NCBI RefSeq assembly: GCF_013415105.1
Contig: NZ_JACCDF010000007.1
Coordinates: forward strand, 1 to 64,000
Length of the DNA stretch: 64,000 bases
Direction: 5' to 3'
Source: Vreelandella salicampi
GTDB taxonomy: Bacteria > Pseudomonadota > Gammaproteobacteria > Pseudomonadales > Halomonadaceae
In this document: piece by piece, positions 17,039 to 26,321 of the stretch
Layout: the number at the start of each line of letters is the position of its first letter
How positions within the stretch are numbered: position 1 is the first letter of the stretch
Notes under the pieces: generated by a model
Told to the model about the DNA's origin: nothing
What the model saw: only the letters and a program-made list of their open reading frames with translations
The model's database searches: none
Position numbers and translations under genes: made by a program

Positions 17039-19252
17039 TCAGGTAAAGCCTTTAGAGAAGAGCGCGGGCATGCTCTCAATAGGGCCCGGCCGAGCGAGGA
17101 GAAACCCCTGCACACTGGCGCAGCGATGCTCGCCGAGAAAGACGAGTTGACCCTGTGTTTCCACGCCCTCGGCCACCACATGCAGGTTCAGGGCGCGAGC
17201 CAACGCAATAACGGCCTGAATGATAGCGGCATCCTCCGAGTCCCGCGTCAGATCACGAATGAACGTACGATCAATCTTCAACGTGTTGACCGGAAAGCGT
17301 TTGAGATAGCTAAGCGACGAGTAACCGGTACCGAAATCATCGATGGCCAGGCGCACGCCTAGAGCACGCAGGGCCTGCATGGTATCGATGGCCGCCTCGA
17401 CATCGTCCATTACCATGCTTTCGGTGATTTCCAGCTCGACTTTCTCGGGCAGAATGGCACTCTCTTCGAGGGCAGTGCGTACGCTATCGATCAGGCCCGA
17501 CTGGCGGAACTGGCGAGCCGAAAGATTGATCGCCACGCCCGGCACCTGGCCAAGGCGTTCGCCAAGGGCGACGGCATCAAGGCAAGCACGGCGCAGTATC
17601 CAGGCCCCCAGCGGCACAATCAGTGTTGTTTCCTCGGCCAGGGGAATAAAGTCGGCTGGCGAGACCATTCCATCGGCGTGGGGCCAGCGGATTAACGCTT
17701 CCATGCTTGAAAAGCGGCCTGTTTCCAGGTCCAGCTTAGGCTGATAATGCAGCACAAAGCCTTCCTCGGCTACGGCTCGGCGCAGATCGCTTTCCAGACG
17801 CACACGCGCGGCACTGTTTTTGTTCATGTTGTCGGAGAAAAAGCGAAACTCCCCGCGCCCGAGCTCTTTGGCCTGTATCAAAGCCGTCTCGGCCACCCGC
17901 ACAAGTTCATCAACATCGGCGGCATTATCAGGAAAAATAGCAATACCGATACTGGCCTGCAGAAACACCTCATCGATTTGCCCCGACTCGTCTTCCATAT
18001 TGAAGGGCGTGTTCATGGCTTCCAGCATGCGTTTGGCCACCACGGCGGCATTCTCAGGCGCTTTGAGATCGTTAAGAATGACCGCAAAATCGTCACCGCC
18101 CACACGCGAGACAAGATCAGGATCGCGCTCGCGGCGACTTTCCTGACGCGCGATCATATCGGTACGGCGTACGGCGGTTCCCAGGCGCTCAGCCACCTCA
18201 ACCAGAAGTTTGTCCCCAGCGGGGAAGCCGAAGGTGTCGTTGATCTGCTTGAAGCGGTCGAGGTTAAGCAGCATCACCCCAACGCGCGCGCCCTGACGGC
18301 GAGAGACCTCAAATTCGTGTTGTAGGCGGTGACGAAAGAGCGAGCGATTGGGCAGCGTGGTCAGAGAATCGTAGTACTGCAGCCGCTCGATTTCCTCTTC
18401 CGAGGCCTTTTGCTCGGTCAGATCGTGGAACACAGCCACGTAGTTTCGTGTATTGCCCTCGTCATCTGCCAGCCGGTCGATGCTCAAAAATTTGGGAAAG
18501 GCCTCGCCGTTCGCACGACGATCCCATATCTCGCCTTCCCAATGCTGGTCTCGATCAAGGGCGTCCCACATACGCCGGTAAAAATCGGGGCCGTGGTGAC
18601 CAGATTTGGCTACGGTGGGCTTTCTGCCGATCACCTTATCCTGCTTAAAACCGGTTAATGTCTCGTAAGCCGGGTTCACGTAGAGAATACGATTATCCGC
18701 ATCGGTGATGGCCACGGCATGGGAGGCGCGCTCCACCACCTTATTGACAAGTTCAAGACGGTTGATGGTCTCTCGGTGGCGCTTAGCCTCCTCCTCCAGC
18801 TGCGCGGTGCGCTCGCTTACCCGCTTCTCGAGTTCGCTATTAACCGCTGCCAGCATCCGTTCCAAACGCTTGCGCTCGCTGAGATCATGCAGAATGGCAG
18901 CAAAACGGGGCTCTCCATTTTCCTTGAAGAGGCTAACCGAGATCAGCAGCGGCAAACTGTTACCATGGCGGTCAAGGCCTTCGACTTCTCGCGTCGCCCC
19001 CACCATAAAACGGGCGCCATGCTCGCGGTAATTAGTGACATAACCCGGATGGCGACGACGCTCAGAGTTTGGCATCAAGTCGGTAATAGGGCGACCGCCA
19101 AGGGAGCCTGAGGCATACTGAAAGATCCCCTCTGCGGCCTGGTTGGCCTGCACAATGATGCCGTTGATGTCGGCGATGATGATGCCGTTGGTTGCCGTTG
19201 CCAGCAAATCGGCGGCACCTTCATTTCCAGGTGCTGGGGCGGCCTTCTCCAT
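17039..19252 (-). CDS. PAS-PAS-GGDEF-EAL c-di-GMP signalling protein
   Basis: Soluble 737-residue protein. PAS 1 (about residues 10-130), a coiled coil (about 130-165), PAS 2 (about 170-285), GGDEF domain (about 290-465) and EAL domain (about 480-735). The EAL residues look complete (EALIRW, ITES, DDFGTGYSS, AEGVET), so phosphodiesterase activity is expected. The cyclase site reads GGDDF and is separated from the RRTD inhibitory motif by some 14 extra residues (an Arg/Glu/Asp-rich insert), so cyclase activity is doubtful and the domain may act as a GTP sensor. The ATG follows AGAGGAA. It reads toward the arsenic operon; a link in function is not evident. Confidence 0.93.
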   Translation of the reverse strand: MEKAAPAPGNEGAADLLATATNGIIIADINGIIVQANQAAEGIFQYASGSLGGRPITDLMPNSERRRHPGYVTNYREHGARFMVGATREVEGLDRHGNSLPLLISVSLFKENGEPRFAAILHDLSERKRLERMLAAVNSELEKRVSERTAQLEEEAKRHRETINRLELVNKVVERASHAVAITDADNRILYVNPAYETLTGFKQDKVIGRKPTVAKSGHHGPDFYRRMWDALDRDQHWEGEIWDRRANGEAFPKFLSIDRLADDEGNTRNYVAVFHDLTEQKASEEEIERLQYYDSLTTLPNRSLFRHRLQHEFEVSRRQGARVGVMLLNLDRFKQINDTFGFPAGDKLLVEVAERLGTAVRRTDMIARQESRRERDPDLVSRVGGDDFAVILNDLKAPENAAVVAKRMLEAMNTPFNMEDESGQIDEVFLQASIGIAIFPDNAADVDELVRVAETALIQAKELGRGEFRFFSDNMNKNSAARVRLESDLRRAVAEEGFVLHYQPKLDLETGRFSSMEALIRWPHADGMVSPADFIPLAEETTLIVPLGAWILRRACLDAVALGERLGQVPGVAINLSARQFRQSGLIDSVRTALEESAILPEKVELEITESMVMDDVEAAIDTMQALRALGVRLAIDDFGTGYSSLSYLKRFPVNTLKIDRTFIRDLTRDSEDAAIIQAVIALARALNLHVVAEGVETQGQLVFLGEHRCASVQGFLLARPGPIESMPALFSKGFT

Positions 19253-19378
19253 GAATTCCTCTAACTCTGTTCACGTCTTACTTGGCGAGTATGACCTGAG
19301 TATATGGCGTGCCAGCATTTAAACCTTGATTAGAAGCAAGACCGCTCCTTATAACGTACTACTGCTTATAGCCTACTG

Positions 19379-20641
19379 CTACGTTTTAGTAGTATCGCCA
19401 GAGGTTTGAGAATCTTGCGGCAACGCCAAGGCCATTAAGGCGCTGGCCGCGACCAAGGCAGCCGCAAACCACAAGCAAGCACTTAGGCCATAAGCCATAT
19501 ACAACCAGCCAGAAAGCAGTGTACCAATCAACCGCCCCATCGCATTGGCCATATAGTAAAAGCCGACATCCATTGAGACGCCATCAGCGCGGGCATAGTG
19601 AACGATTAAGTAGCTGTGCCAGCTAGAATTAATCGCGAACAGCACGCCAAAGGCCAGAAGCCCGATGACTAGCCATTCAACCTGGGCCAGTGGCAGTAAC
19701 GCCAACAGAATCGCCAGTACCGCCAGCGCCGCGGCCCACCCCGCCGTGAGAAACCGAGCATCGCCCTTAATTAACCGTGTTAGCTTGGGCGCCTGGGTTT
19801 GTACACCACCGTAGCCGATTACCCATATCGCTAACAGCCCACCCACGGTCCAATATGACCAGCCGTGTTGGTCGTAAAGAAACACCGGCAGCGCCACCAC
19901 AAACCACACATCGCGCGAGGCAAACAGGCAAAAGCGCGCCGCAGAGAGCACGTTAATAGCGCGTGATTTTGAAAAGATTTCGGAGAATTTAGGCTTGGCT
20001 TTCTGGCGGCCTAAATCCGCCTTCAAGCGCCATAATGAAAGTAGCAACACGCCGCCTAGCATTACCGCCATGACGAATACAGCGGCCTGAAAGCCAATCA
20101 ACGTCAGTAGCAGCCCGCCGACAAAAAAGCCCAGCCCTTTGAGGGCGTTTTTAGAACCGGTCAGCACCGCCACCCAATGGTAGAGCGAGCTGTTGGCGTC
20201 AGCGCTGTCTTTGGGCACCAGTATTTTAACGGCGCTTTTAGCGCTCATCTTATTAAGGTCTTTGGCAATGCCCGACAGCGCCTGGGCGGACATGACCCAA
20301 GCAACCGTTAACATCCCTGCGGGCACCATCAGCATAGCAAGCGCGATAATTTGCAGCCCAAGCCCCACGTTCATGGTGCGGTTAAGACCCAACCGCGCAC
20401 CCAACCAGCCGCCTACCAGGTTGGTCACCACGCCAAACGCCTCGTAGAACAGAAACAGCATGGCGATTTCCAGCGGCGAGTAACCCAGCTGGTGAAAGTA
20501 CATCACCACCAGCATGCGCAACGCGCCATCGGTAATCGTGAACGCCCAGTAATTGCCTGTTATCAGCATGTATTGGCGCACCTCGAAAGGTAGCGCCTTT
20601 ACCCGCGCAAGCATTGATTCAGCCACGTTCCACCTGCTCAC
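19379..20641 (-). CDS. arsJ: ArsJ, MFS exporter of 1-arseno-3-phosphoglycerate
   Basis: Major-facilitator protein of up to 420 residues with twelve hydrophobic segments. The N-terminal [16 protein letters not shown] and the [15 protein letters not shown] block are diagnostic of ArsJ, which exports the unstable 1-arseno-3-phosphoglycerate made by its partner GAPDH, giving arsenate resistance without reduction. A GTG start overlaps the end of gapdh by 23 bp and has GGCAGGTAG upstream; the ATG nine codons later agrees better with the length of relatives. The overlap implies coupled translation with gapdh. Confidence 0.93.
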   Translation of the reverse strand: MSRWNVAESMLARVKALPFEVRQYMLITGNYWAFTITDGALRMLVVMYFHQLGYSPLEIAMLFLFYEAFGVVTNLVGGWLGARLGLNRTMNVGLGLQIIALAMLMVPAGMLTVAWVMSAQALSGIAKDLNKMSAKSAVKILVPKDSADANSSLYHWVAVLTGSKNALKGLGFFVGGLLLTLIGFQAAVFVMAVMLGGVLLLSLWRLKADLGRQKAKPKFSEIFSKSRAINVLSAARFCLFASRDVWFVVALPVFLYDQHGWSYWTVGGLLAIWVIGYGGVQTQAPKLTRLIKGDARFLTAGWAAALAVLAILLALLPLAQVEWLVIGLLAFGVLFAINSSWHSYLIVHYARADGVSMDVGFYYMANAMGRLIGTLLSGWLYMAYGLSACLWFAAALVAASALMALALPQDSQTSGDTTKT

Positions 20642-21662
20642 CGTCTACCTGCCCACCTACCATCAGGGCTAGCTCAGCGGTACGATTGGCATAGCCCCAC
20701 TCGTTGTCGTACCACGCGTAAAGTTTAAGCTGTGTGCTATTAATCACCATGGTGGAAAGCGCATCGATGATGGAGCTTCTGGGGTCGGTGCGGTAATCAA
20801 TCGATACCAACGGACGCTCTTCATAGCCCAAAATACCGGCAAGCTCGCCCTCTGCGGCGGCTTTTAGCGCTGCATTAACCTCTTCGGCGGTGACCTCACG
20901 CTCAAGCTCAAAGACCATGTCGGTGATCGAGGCATTGGCCAGCGGCACACGAATGGCATGGCCGTTTATCTTGCCGTCAAGCTCAGGGAATATCTCGATA
21001 ATCGCTTTCGCCGAACCCGTGGTGGTGGGTATCAAGCTCATACCGCAGGCACGCGCGCGACGCAGGTCCTTATGCGGGGCATCAAGAATCGTTTGGGTAT
21101 TGGTAATATCGTGAACGGTGGTCATCGAGCCATGGCGAATGCCGTAGGTCTCTTGAAGCACCTTAACGACAGGCGCCAAGCAGTTGGTCGTACAACTGGC
21201 CGCGGTGACAATACGGTGCGTCTCTGGGTCATAATGATGGTCATTAACGCCCATCACCACGTTGAGCACTTGTGGCTCTTTCACCGGCGCACTAACGACG
21301 ACGCGCTTAACGCCTTGATCCAAATAGGCGCGAAGTTTGTCGTGCGTTTTGTTTTTACCCGAACACTCAATCACCACATCACAATCCGACCAGTCACTGT
21401 CAGCGATGGCGCTATTGGCGCTGAAAGCGACTGCCTTGGCATCGAGGATGATATGAGATGCGTCTGCAGTGATACCCTGGCCCGGCGACCAGTGACCATG
21501 AACGGAATCAAACTCCAGTAAATGAGCAAAAGTTACCGCATCACCGCCCGGGTCATTGATGCGAATAAGCTCAACGTTGCCCAATGCCACCTCTTGCCAA
21601 AGGCTGCGCAGTGTCAAACGGCCCATGCGGCCAAAACCGTTGATACCGACTTTCAGTGCCAT
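20619..21662 (-). CDS. ArsJ-associated glyceraldehyde-3-phosphate dehydrogenase
   Basis: Complete GAPDH of 347 residues: N-terminal NAD motif NGFGRMGR, catalytic cysteine in [11 protein letters not shown], and the C-terminal [11 protein letters not shown]. With arsenate in place of phosphate the enzyme makes 1-arseno-3-phosphoglycerate, the substrate of ArsJ. The direct overlap with arsJ marks this as the arsenic-dedicated paralogue and not the glycolytic copy. The ATG follows AGAGGAA. A strong terminator upstream separates it from pstB, so it has its own promoter. Confidence 0.93.
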   Translation of the reverse strand: MALKVGINGFGRMGRLTLRSLWQEVALGNVELIRINDPGGDAVTFAHLLEFDSVHGHWSPGQGITADASHIILDAKAVAFSANSAIADSDWSDCDVVIECSGKNKTHDKLRAYLDQGVKRVVVSAPVKEPQVLNVVMGVNDHHYDPETHRIVTAASCTTNCLAPVVKVLQETYGIRHGSMTTVHDITNTQTILDAPHKDLRRARACGMSLIPTTTGSAKAIIEIFPELDGKINGHAIRVPLANASITDMVFELEREVTAEEVNAALKAAAEGELAGILGYEERPLVSIDYRTDPRSSIIDALSTMVINSTQLKLYAWYDNEWGYANRTAELALMVGGQVDGEQVERG

Positions 21663-21701
21663 GTGAATTCCTCTTGCCGTAGTTAGCGTAACCTAACAAA
21701 C

Positions 21702-21725
21702 AATATATATTTTCCCATATATAAA
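21702..21725 (-). promoter_or_regulatory. AT-rich promoter/operator candidate for gapdh-arsJ
   Basis: Two ATATATA stretches flank a short centre 40-60 bp before the gapdh ATG, between the pstB terminator and the gene. The symmetry and the TATAT core could give a -10 element and an ArsR-type site, but the sequence is low in complexity. Confidence 0.35.
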
Positions 21726-21731
21726 AACCGC

Positions 21732-21775
21732 AAAAAAAGTGCGGCACGGTCGTGAAAACACGCCCTTACCGCACT
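21732..21775 (-). terminator. Rho-independent terminator after pstB
   Basis: On the minus strand AGTGCGG...CCGCACT forms the base of a long imperfect stem (with GTG/CAC near the loop) followed by seven T. It starts 7 bp after the pstB stop and cuts the pst operon off from gapdh-arsJ. Confidence 0.9.
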
Positions 21776-21782
21776 GCAAACA

Positions 21783-22628
21783 TTAACCATAGCGGCCGGA
21801 AATATAATCTTCTGTCTTTTTCTTTGCTGGCGTCGAGAACATCACTTTAGTGTCGTTGTACTCGATGATTTCACCCAAGTGGAAAAACGCCGTGTAATCT
21901 GCCACGCGCGCAGCCTGTTGCATGTTGTGAGTTACCGTGATGATCGTGAACTGCTGCTTCAGACGATCCATCAAATCTTCAATTGTTGCCGTTGAAATCG
22001 GGTCAAGCGCTGAAGTGGGCTCGTCCATCAGAATTACATCCGGCTGAACCGCAATCGCACGGGCGATACACAAGCGCTGCTGCTGGCCACCCGACAACGA
22101 TGTACCTGGCTCCTGGAGCTTATCTTTTGCTTCTTCCCACAGGCCCGCATCACGTAGTGCTTTTTCCACCAACTCATCCTGGTCGGCTTTACGGCTAACT
22201 AAGTCGTGCATGCGCGGTGCGTAGGCAACGTTTTCATAGATCGACTTCGGGAACGGGTTGGGTTTCTGAAATACCATACCCACGCGACGGCGTAGCGCAA
22301 CCACATCCATCTTGGCCGCGTTGACATCGCGGCCGTCCATTTCCACCAAGCCTTCCGTACGTACACTGGGAATCAGATCGTTCATACGGTTCAGGCAGCG
22401 CAAAAAGGTCGATTTACCGCAGCCAGAAGGCCCGATAAGGGCCGTGACGTTCTTCTGAAACAAATCGATATTCAGGTTCTTCAGCGCTTGGTTTTTACCG
22501 TACCAGAGGTTTAAGTCACGCACGCTAAAGCTCAGGTCGTGGCTCGCCTTATCATTGCGCGTGTAGGGCTGGCCGACCGCAGGTTCTTGCTGCTCATTCA
22601 TTACGGGTGCTTGGCTATTCATAGTCAT
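21783..22628 (-). CDS. pstB: Phosphate ABC transporter ATP-binding protein PstB
   Basis: Cytoplasmic ATPase of the high-affinity phosphate importer, 281 residues. Walker [10 protein letters not shown], signature LSGGQQQR, Walker [12 protein letters not shown] and the switch histidine (VTHNMQQ) are all seen; the N-terminal 30 residues are an extension. Two ATGs are possible; the second, two codons in, has better spacing from AGAGG. Last gene of pstSCAB. No phoU follows, which is unusual since phoU commonly ends this operon. Confidence 0.96.
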   Translation of the reverse strand: MTMNSQAPVMNEQQEPAVGQPYTRNDKASHDLSFSVRDLNLWYGKNQALKNLNIDLFQKNVTALIGPSGCGKSTFLRCLNRMNDLIPSVRTEGLVEMDGRDVNAAKMDVVALRRRVGMVFQKPNPFPKSIYENVAYAPRMHDLVSRKADQDELVEKALRDAGLWEEAKDKLQEPGTSLSGGQQQRLCIARAIAVQPDVILMDEPTSALDPISTATIEDLMDRLKQQFTIITVTHNMQQAARVADYTAFFHLGEIIEYNDTKVMFSTPAKKKTEDYISGRYG

Positions 22629-22646
22629 GTCCTCTATCGCGCTGGC

Positions 22647-23813
22647 CTACCAGCGACGCTCAAATTTCTTACGTAATACAACGGCGGAGGCGTTGAGTGA
22701 AATGAGTATGGCGAGTAGCACCAAGATACCGCCGGCGGTTTTTTCCACAAATGCCTGCTCAGGCTCCCCTGACCAAGTGAATATTTGTGCCGGCATCACC
22801 GTCGCCGCGTCGGTAAATGAAACACTCGCATCGGGAATAAACGCCACCATGCCGACAATAATCAGCGGTGCCGTTTCCCCCATCGCTTGCGCTAAGCCGA
22901 TAATCGAGCCGGTCATAATCCCCGGCATCGCCAAGGGTAAAACGTGGTCACGCACCACTTGCCAACGCGAACAACCAACCCCAAAGCCCGCATGACGGAT
23001 GGATTCCGGCACGCTACGCAGCGCCGCCCGAGTCGAAATAATGATGACCGGCAGCGTCATCAACGCCAAGGTCATACCACCCGCGATTGGGGAAGAACGC
23101 GGCACGCCAAAGAAGTTAATAAAGATCGCCAGGCCCAGCAGACCAAACAGAATCGAGGGAATGGCAGCCAGGTTGTTGATATTGATCTCAATGATCTGGG
23201 TAAAGCGGTTATCCGGGGCGAACTCTTCCAAATACACCGCTGTCATCACGCCGATAGGGAATGAGATCGCCAGGGTGACGATCATGGTCATCACCGTACC
23301 CACCACGGCCGATAGAATACCGGCGTACTCGGCAATTTTTGAGTCACCGTTAGTAAAGAAGGTGGTATTAAAACGCATTTCCACCTTACCCGATTCTACC
23401 AACGCATCAATGGCGGCCTCCTGCTCAGGGTCCAAACTACTGCGATTGCCTTTGAGGTATTGATCCACCTCGCTATCCACCAGCACCCACTCGTTCGTGC
23501 TGGCACCGACCATGTCAGGATTATTGCGTAACTCTAACGGGATTGTACGCACCACAGTGCGGCTGATAACCGGCAAAAACTCTTCTTCAAATGCCTGGCG
23601 TCCGTCGGTTTCGGCTTCTTCGTTATAGTTGATCTCGACTTGTATATACGCCTGCTGAAAAGCGGGCAGGCCTTTATTGAGCATGTCGGCAAAAAACAGC
23701 ACCAGGAACAACCCCGCCAGGCCTAACGACCCCATGGTTATCCATTTAAGCCGGGTAGACTTGCGGTGGCGCCGCTTTAGCTGTTGGCTGATGTCGTCAA
23801 AGGTATTGCTCAT
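22647..23813 (-). CDS. pstA: Phosphate ABC transporter permease PstA
   Basis: Inner-membrane subunit of 388 residues, longer than the E. coli protein (296). The extra length is a periplasmic, acidic insert between TM1 (about 25-45) and TM2 (about residues 50-160), as in the variant PstA proteins with a DUF3333-type N-terminal domain. The EAA loop (ALRSVPESIRHAGFGVGCSRWQ-like) lies near residues 265-290. Lies 18 bp after pstC and 18 bp before pstB. Confidence 0.95.
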   Translation of the reverse strand: MSNTFDDISQQLKRRHRKSTRLKWITMGSLGLAGLFLVLFFADMLNKGLPAFQQAYIQVEINYNEEAETDGRQAFEEEFLPVISRTVVRTIPLELRNNPDMVGASTNEWVLVDSEVDQYLKGNRSSLDPEQEAAIDALVESGKVEMRFNTTFFTNGDSKIAEYAGILSAVVGTVMTMIVTLAISFPIGVMTAVYLEEFAPDNRFTQIIEININNLAAIPSILFGLLGLAIFINFFGVPRSSPIAGGMTLALMTLPVIIISTRAALRSVPESIRHAGFGVGCSRWQVVRDHVLPLAMPGIMTGSIIGLAQAMGETAPLIIVGMVAFIPDASVSFTDAATVMPAQIFTWSGEPEQAFVEKTAGGILVLLAILISLNASAVVLRKKFERRW

Positions 23814-23831
23814 CGAAACTGTTCCTCAGCG

Positions 23832-25082
23832 TTACAGGTTATTCACGCGGTATTTTTCGCGGAAACGACGGATCATCAGAACCGACACCAAGTTAAGCAC
23901 AAGCGTGACAATAAACAGCATCAGCCCGAGCGCGAAAGCGGAAAGCGTTTCGGCACTTTCAAACTCTTGGTCGCCGGTGAGCGCCGCCACGATACGCACA
24001 GTCACCGTGGTCATATCTTCCAGCGGGTTAGCGGTTAAGTTGGGGCGCATACCCGCCGCCATGACCACAATCATGGTTTCCCCCATCGCCCGAGATACGC
24101 CTAAGAGCGTGGCGGAAATAATCCCTGGCAGTGCGGCAGGAACCACTACGTCACGAATGGTCTCCCCTTTGGTCATGCCCAGTGCCAGCGACCCTTGACG
24201 CATGGTGTCGGGTACCGAGTTGATCACGTCATCCGATAGCGATGAGATAAACGGAATGATCATAATGCCCATCACAATGCCGGGTGCCAGCGCATTGTTA
24301 TAAGAAGCATCGAGACCCAGAAAACCGGCCAAAGTGACGATAATCGGTGCCACGGTAATGGCGGCAAAAAAGCCATAAACCACTGTCGGGATGCCTGCCA
24401 ACACTTCAAGCACCGGCTTGGCAATGGTGCGCACCTGACTCGGCGCATACTCCGACATATATATCGCCGACAGCAAACCAACCGGCACGGCTACCAACAT
24501 GGCTATGGCCGTGATCATAAAGGTGCCAGCAAATAGCGGTACCGAGCCAAACTCCGCGCCGCTACCATCCCCACGACCCGCGGACGCTAAAAAGCTGGCT
24601 CCCGGACTCCATGTGGTGCCGGTAATAAACTCCCAGAAGCTATGCATTTGGAAAAAGCGCAGCGCCTCGGAAATAATCGAAAACAGAATGCCAAATGTCG
24701 TAAATATGGAGATTAACGCCGCACTAGCCAGAATCATGCGGATTACCAGCTCCATGGCTTGGCGGGCATGAAAATCGGGTTTTACTTGGTTAAGGCTTAC
24801 CATCAGCCCTATGGCGGCCATGACTAAACTCGCCGCTAGCAAGTAAAGCGTAGGAATCTTCGCGCCCATTAGAAGCAATACAAAAGCGCCCAGCGCACTC
24901 ACAAGCACCGCTGGACCGGCGGTAGAGAGCACGGTAAACCACGCGTATTGATCAGGCTGGGCATACATAGCCGTACCCGCACTACGTATACGGGTGGCTT
25001 TTGAACGGCCAGCAAAAAAAGCCAGCAGCCCCAGCAGCAATAATGCACCGCAAAAAATCAAAAGAAGCTGGTTGGTCTGCAT
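23832..25082 (-). CDS. pstC: Phosphate ABC transporter permease PstC
   Basis: Inner-membrane subunit of 416 residues, about 100 longer than E. coli PstC. The surplus is N-terminal with extra hydrophobic segments (residues 5-22, 45-95) before the conserved permease core that starts near residue 110. The EAA loop is in SVPDTMRQGSLALGMTKGE. Pairs with PstA to form the channel. Preceded by a GC-rich hairpin that separates it from pstS. Confidence 0.95.
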   Translation of the reverse strand: MQTNQLLLIFCGALLLLGLLAFFAGRSKATRIRSAGTAMYAQPDQYAWFTVLSTAGPAVLVSALGAFVLLLMGAKIPTLYLLAASLVMAAIGLMVSLNQVKPDFHARQAMELVIRMILASAALISIFTTFGILFSIISEALRFFQMHSFWEFITGTTWSPGASFLASAGRGDGSGAEFGSVPLFAGTFMITAIAMLVAVPVGLLSAIYMSEYAPSQVRTIAKPVLEVLAGIPTVVYGFFAAITVAPIIVTLAGFLGLDASYNNALAPGIVMGIMIIPFISSLSDDVINSVPDTMRQGSLALGMTKGETIRDVVVPAALPGIISATLLGVSRAMGETMIVVMAAGMRPNLTANPLEDMTTVTVRIVAALTGDQEFESAETLSAFALGLMLFIVTLVLNLVSVLMIRRFREKYRVNNL

Positions 25083-25133
25083 CGTATCTCTCTCACGTCG
25101 TCACCGGTTAAGAAATTTCTATCCAAAATAACG

Positions 25134-25157
25134 GGCCGACAGCTTGCGCTGCCGGCC
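25134..25157 (-). terminator. Intercistronic hairpin between pstS and pstC
   Basis: GGCCGGCAGC-gcaa-GCTGTCGGCC (minus strand) forms a 10-bp stem with one G-T pair, 24 bp after the pstS stop. With only a loose T-rich stretch after it, it probably acts as an attenuator or mRNA stabiliser giving more PstS than PstCAB, as is common for binding-protein genes. Confidence 0.6.
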
Positions 25158-25180
25158 ACTTTTACGTCTATTCAAACCAC

Positions 25181-26191
25181 CTACTTAAGGACGTCGACCG
25201 TCATTTTAGTGCGGTCTGCTACTTTCTCGCGCCATTCTTCGCGCTCGCCTTCTGGCAGTACGATCAAGCCGATATCACGCAGGTAGCCGTCACTACCAAT
25301 CATCATTTCACTCATGAACATATCGACATAGTCGTACATCGGTGGCACGTCGTCAGCGTGCTGGTTCTTCACGTAGAACCACAACGAACGTGCTACCGGG
25401 TAATCACCAGAGCTAATGGCTTCAGCTTCAGGCTCTACGCCGTCGATGGTGGCAGCGTTCAGCGTATTTAGGTTCTCTTCAAGGAAGGAATAACCGAAGA
25501 TACCAAAGGCACCGGTGTCTTCCTGCAGGCGCTGAACGATCAGGTTGTCGTTCTCACCGGCATCGATGTAAACGCCGTCAGAACGGATATCGGTATAGGC
25601 TTCTTCGTAGGCGTCCATTTCTTCAGATGCGCTTTCCATGACCAGCTCTTCGAACGCATCGCGGGTACCGGAGGTAGTCGGCGGGCCATAGATGGAGATT
25701 TCACGGTCTGGAAGCGAAGAATCAATCTCGCTCCAGTTGGTGTAGGGGTTTTCCACCAGTTCGCCGTCAACCGGCACCATAGCGGCTACTGCCTTGAAAA
25801 TATCTTCACGAGTCAACGCAACGACGTCGTTAGTATTGGACTGACCCAATACGATACCGTCAGAGCCGATTTTGGCTTCGGTGATATCGGTAACGCCGTT
25901 TTCTGCACAACGCTCGAACTCAACGACTTTCATGCGGCGTGAGGCGTTGGTGATATCGGGTGTGCCTTCGCCGACACCGTTACAGAACAGACGCAAACCA
26001 CCGCCCGAACCGGTTGATTCGATAACAGGTGTCGGGTAGTTAGTAGTCGCACCGAACTCTTCCGTCACGTAGCTGGCAAACGGATAAACGGTACTGGAGC
26101 CAACGATACGGATTTGATCGCGGGCTTGGGCAACACCGGCAACGCTCATTACAGCGGCAGCGATAACGGTGGTCTTTAGAATACGGTTCAT
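25181..26191 (-). CDS. pstS: Periplasmic phosphate-binding protein PstS
   Basis: Substrate-binding protein of 336 residues with a signal peptide (hydrophobic core residues 8-21, AQA-R cleavage). Mature N-terminus IRIVGSSTVYPFAS carries the first phosphate-binding serine loop, and PPTTSGTRDAFEE the second. The mature protein is strongly acidic, as expected for a secreted protein of a halophile. First gene of pstSCAB, 63 bp downstream of a Pho box. Arsenate is a known competing ligand for this class, with selectivity set by the binding-site geometry. Confidence 0.95.
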   Translation of the reverse strand: MNRILKTTVIAAAVMSVAGVAQARDQIRIVGSSTVYPFASYVTEEFGATTNYPTPVIESTGSGGGLRLFCNGVGEGTPDITNASRRMKVVEFERCAENGVTDITEAKIGSDGIVLGQSNTNDVVALTREDIFKAVAAMVPVDGELVENPYTNWSEIDSSLPDREISIYGPPTTSGTRDAFEELVMESASEEMDAYEEAYTDIRSDGVYIDAGENDNLIVQRLQEDTGAFGIFGYSFLEENLNTLNAATIDGVEPEAEAISSGDYPVARSLWFYVKNQHADDVPPMYDYVDMFMSEMMIGSDGYLRDIGLIVLPEGEREEWREKVADRTKMTVDVLK

Positions 26192-26253
26192 GCGAAAAAC
26201 TCCTGTTCATGTAAGGGATCTGGCCTTCGCAAGACACACCATGCACGCTTTTT

Positions 26254-26271
26254 GTGACAGCTTAATGACAG
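26254..26271 (-). promoter_or_regulatory. Pho box (PhoB binding site) before pstS
   Basis: On the minus strand CTGTCAT-TAAG-CTGTCAC matches the Pho box direct repeat in both 7-bp halves with the correct 4-bp spacing. It is 63-80 bp before the pstS ATG, where PhoB would replace a -35 element. This places pstSCAB under phosphate-starvation control. Confidence 0.88.
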
Positions 26272-26321
26272 ACACCGCTATCATAAAATCTTCATCTGGA
26301 GATTTTGACCGTTCTTTTCTC

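Noticed and set aside
17747-18325. Open frame antisense to the GGDEF region of the PAS-GGDEF-EAL gene
   Set aside because: Shadow of a strongly supported gene; no recognisable domain.
20958-21521. Open frame antisense to gapdh
   Set aside because: Shadow of gapdh, which carries all catalytic motifs on the other strand.
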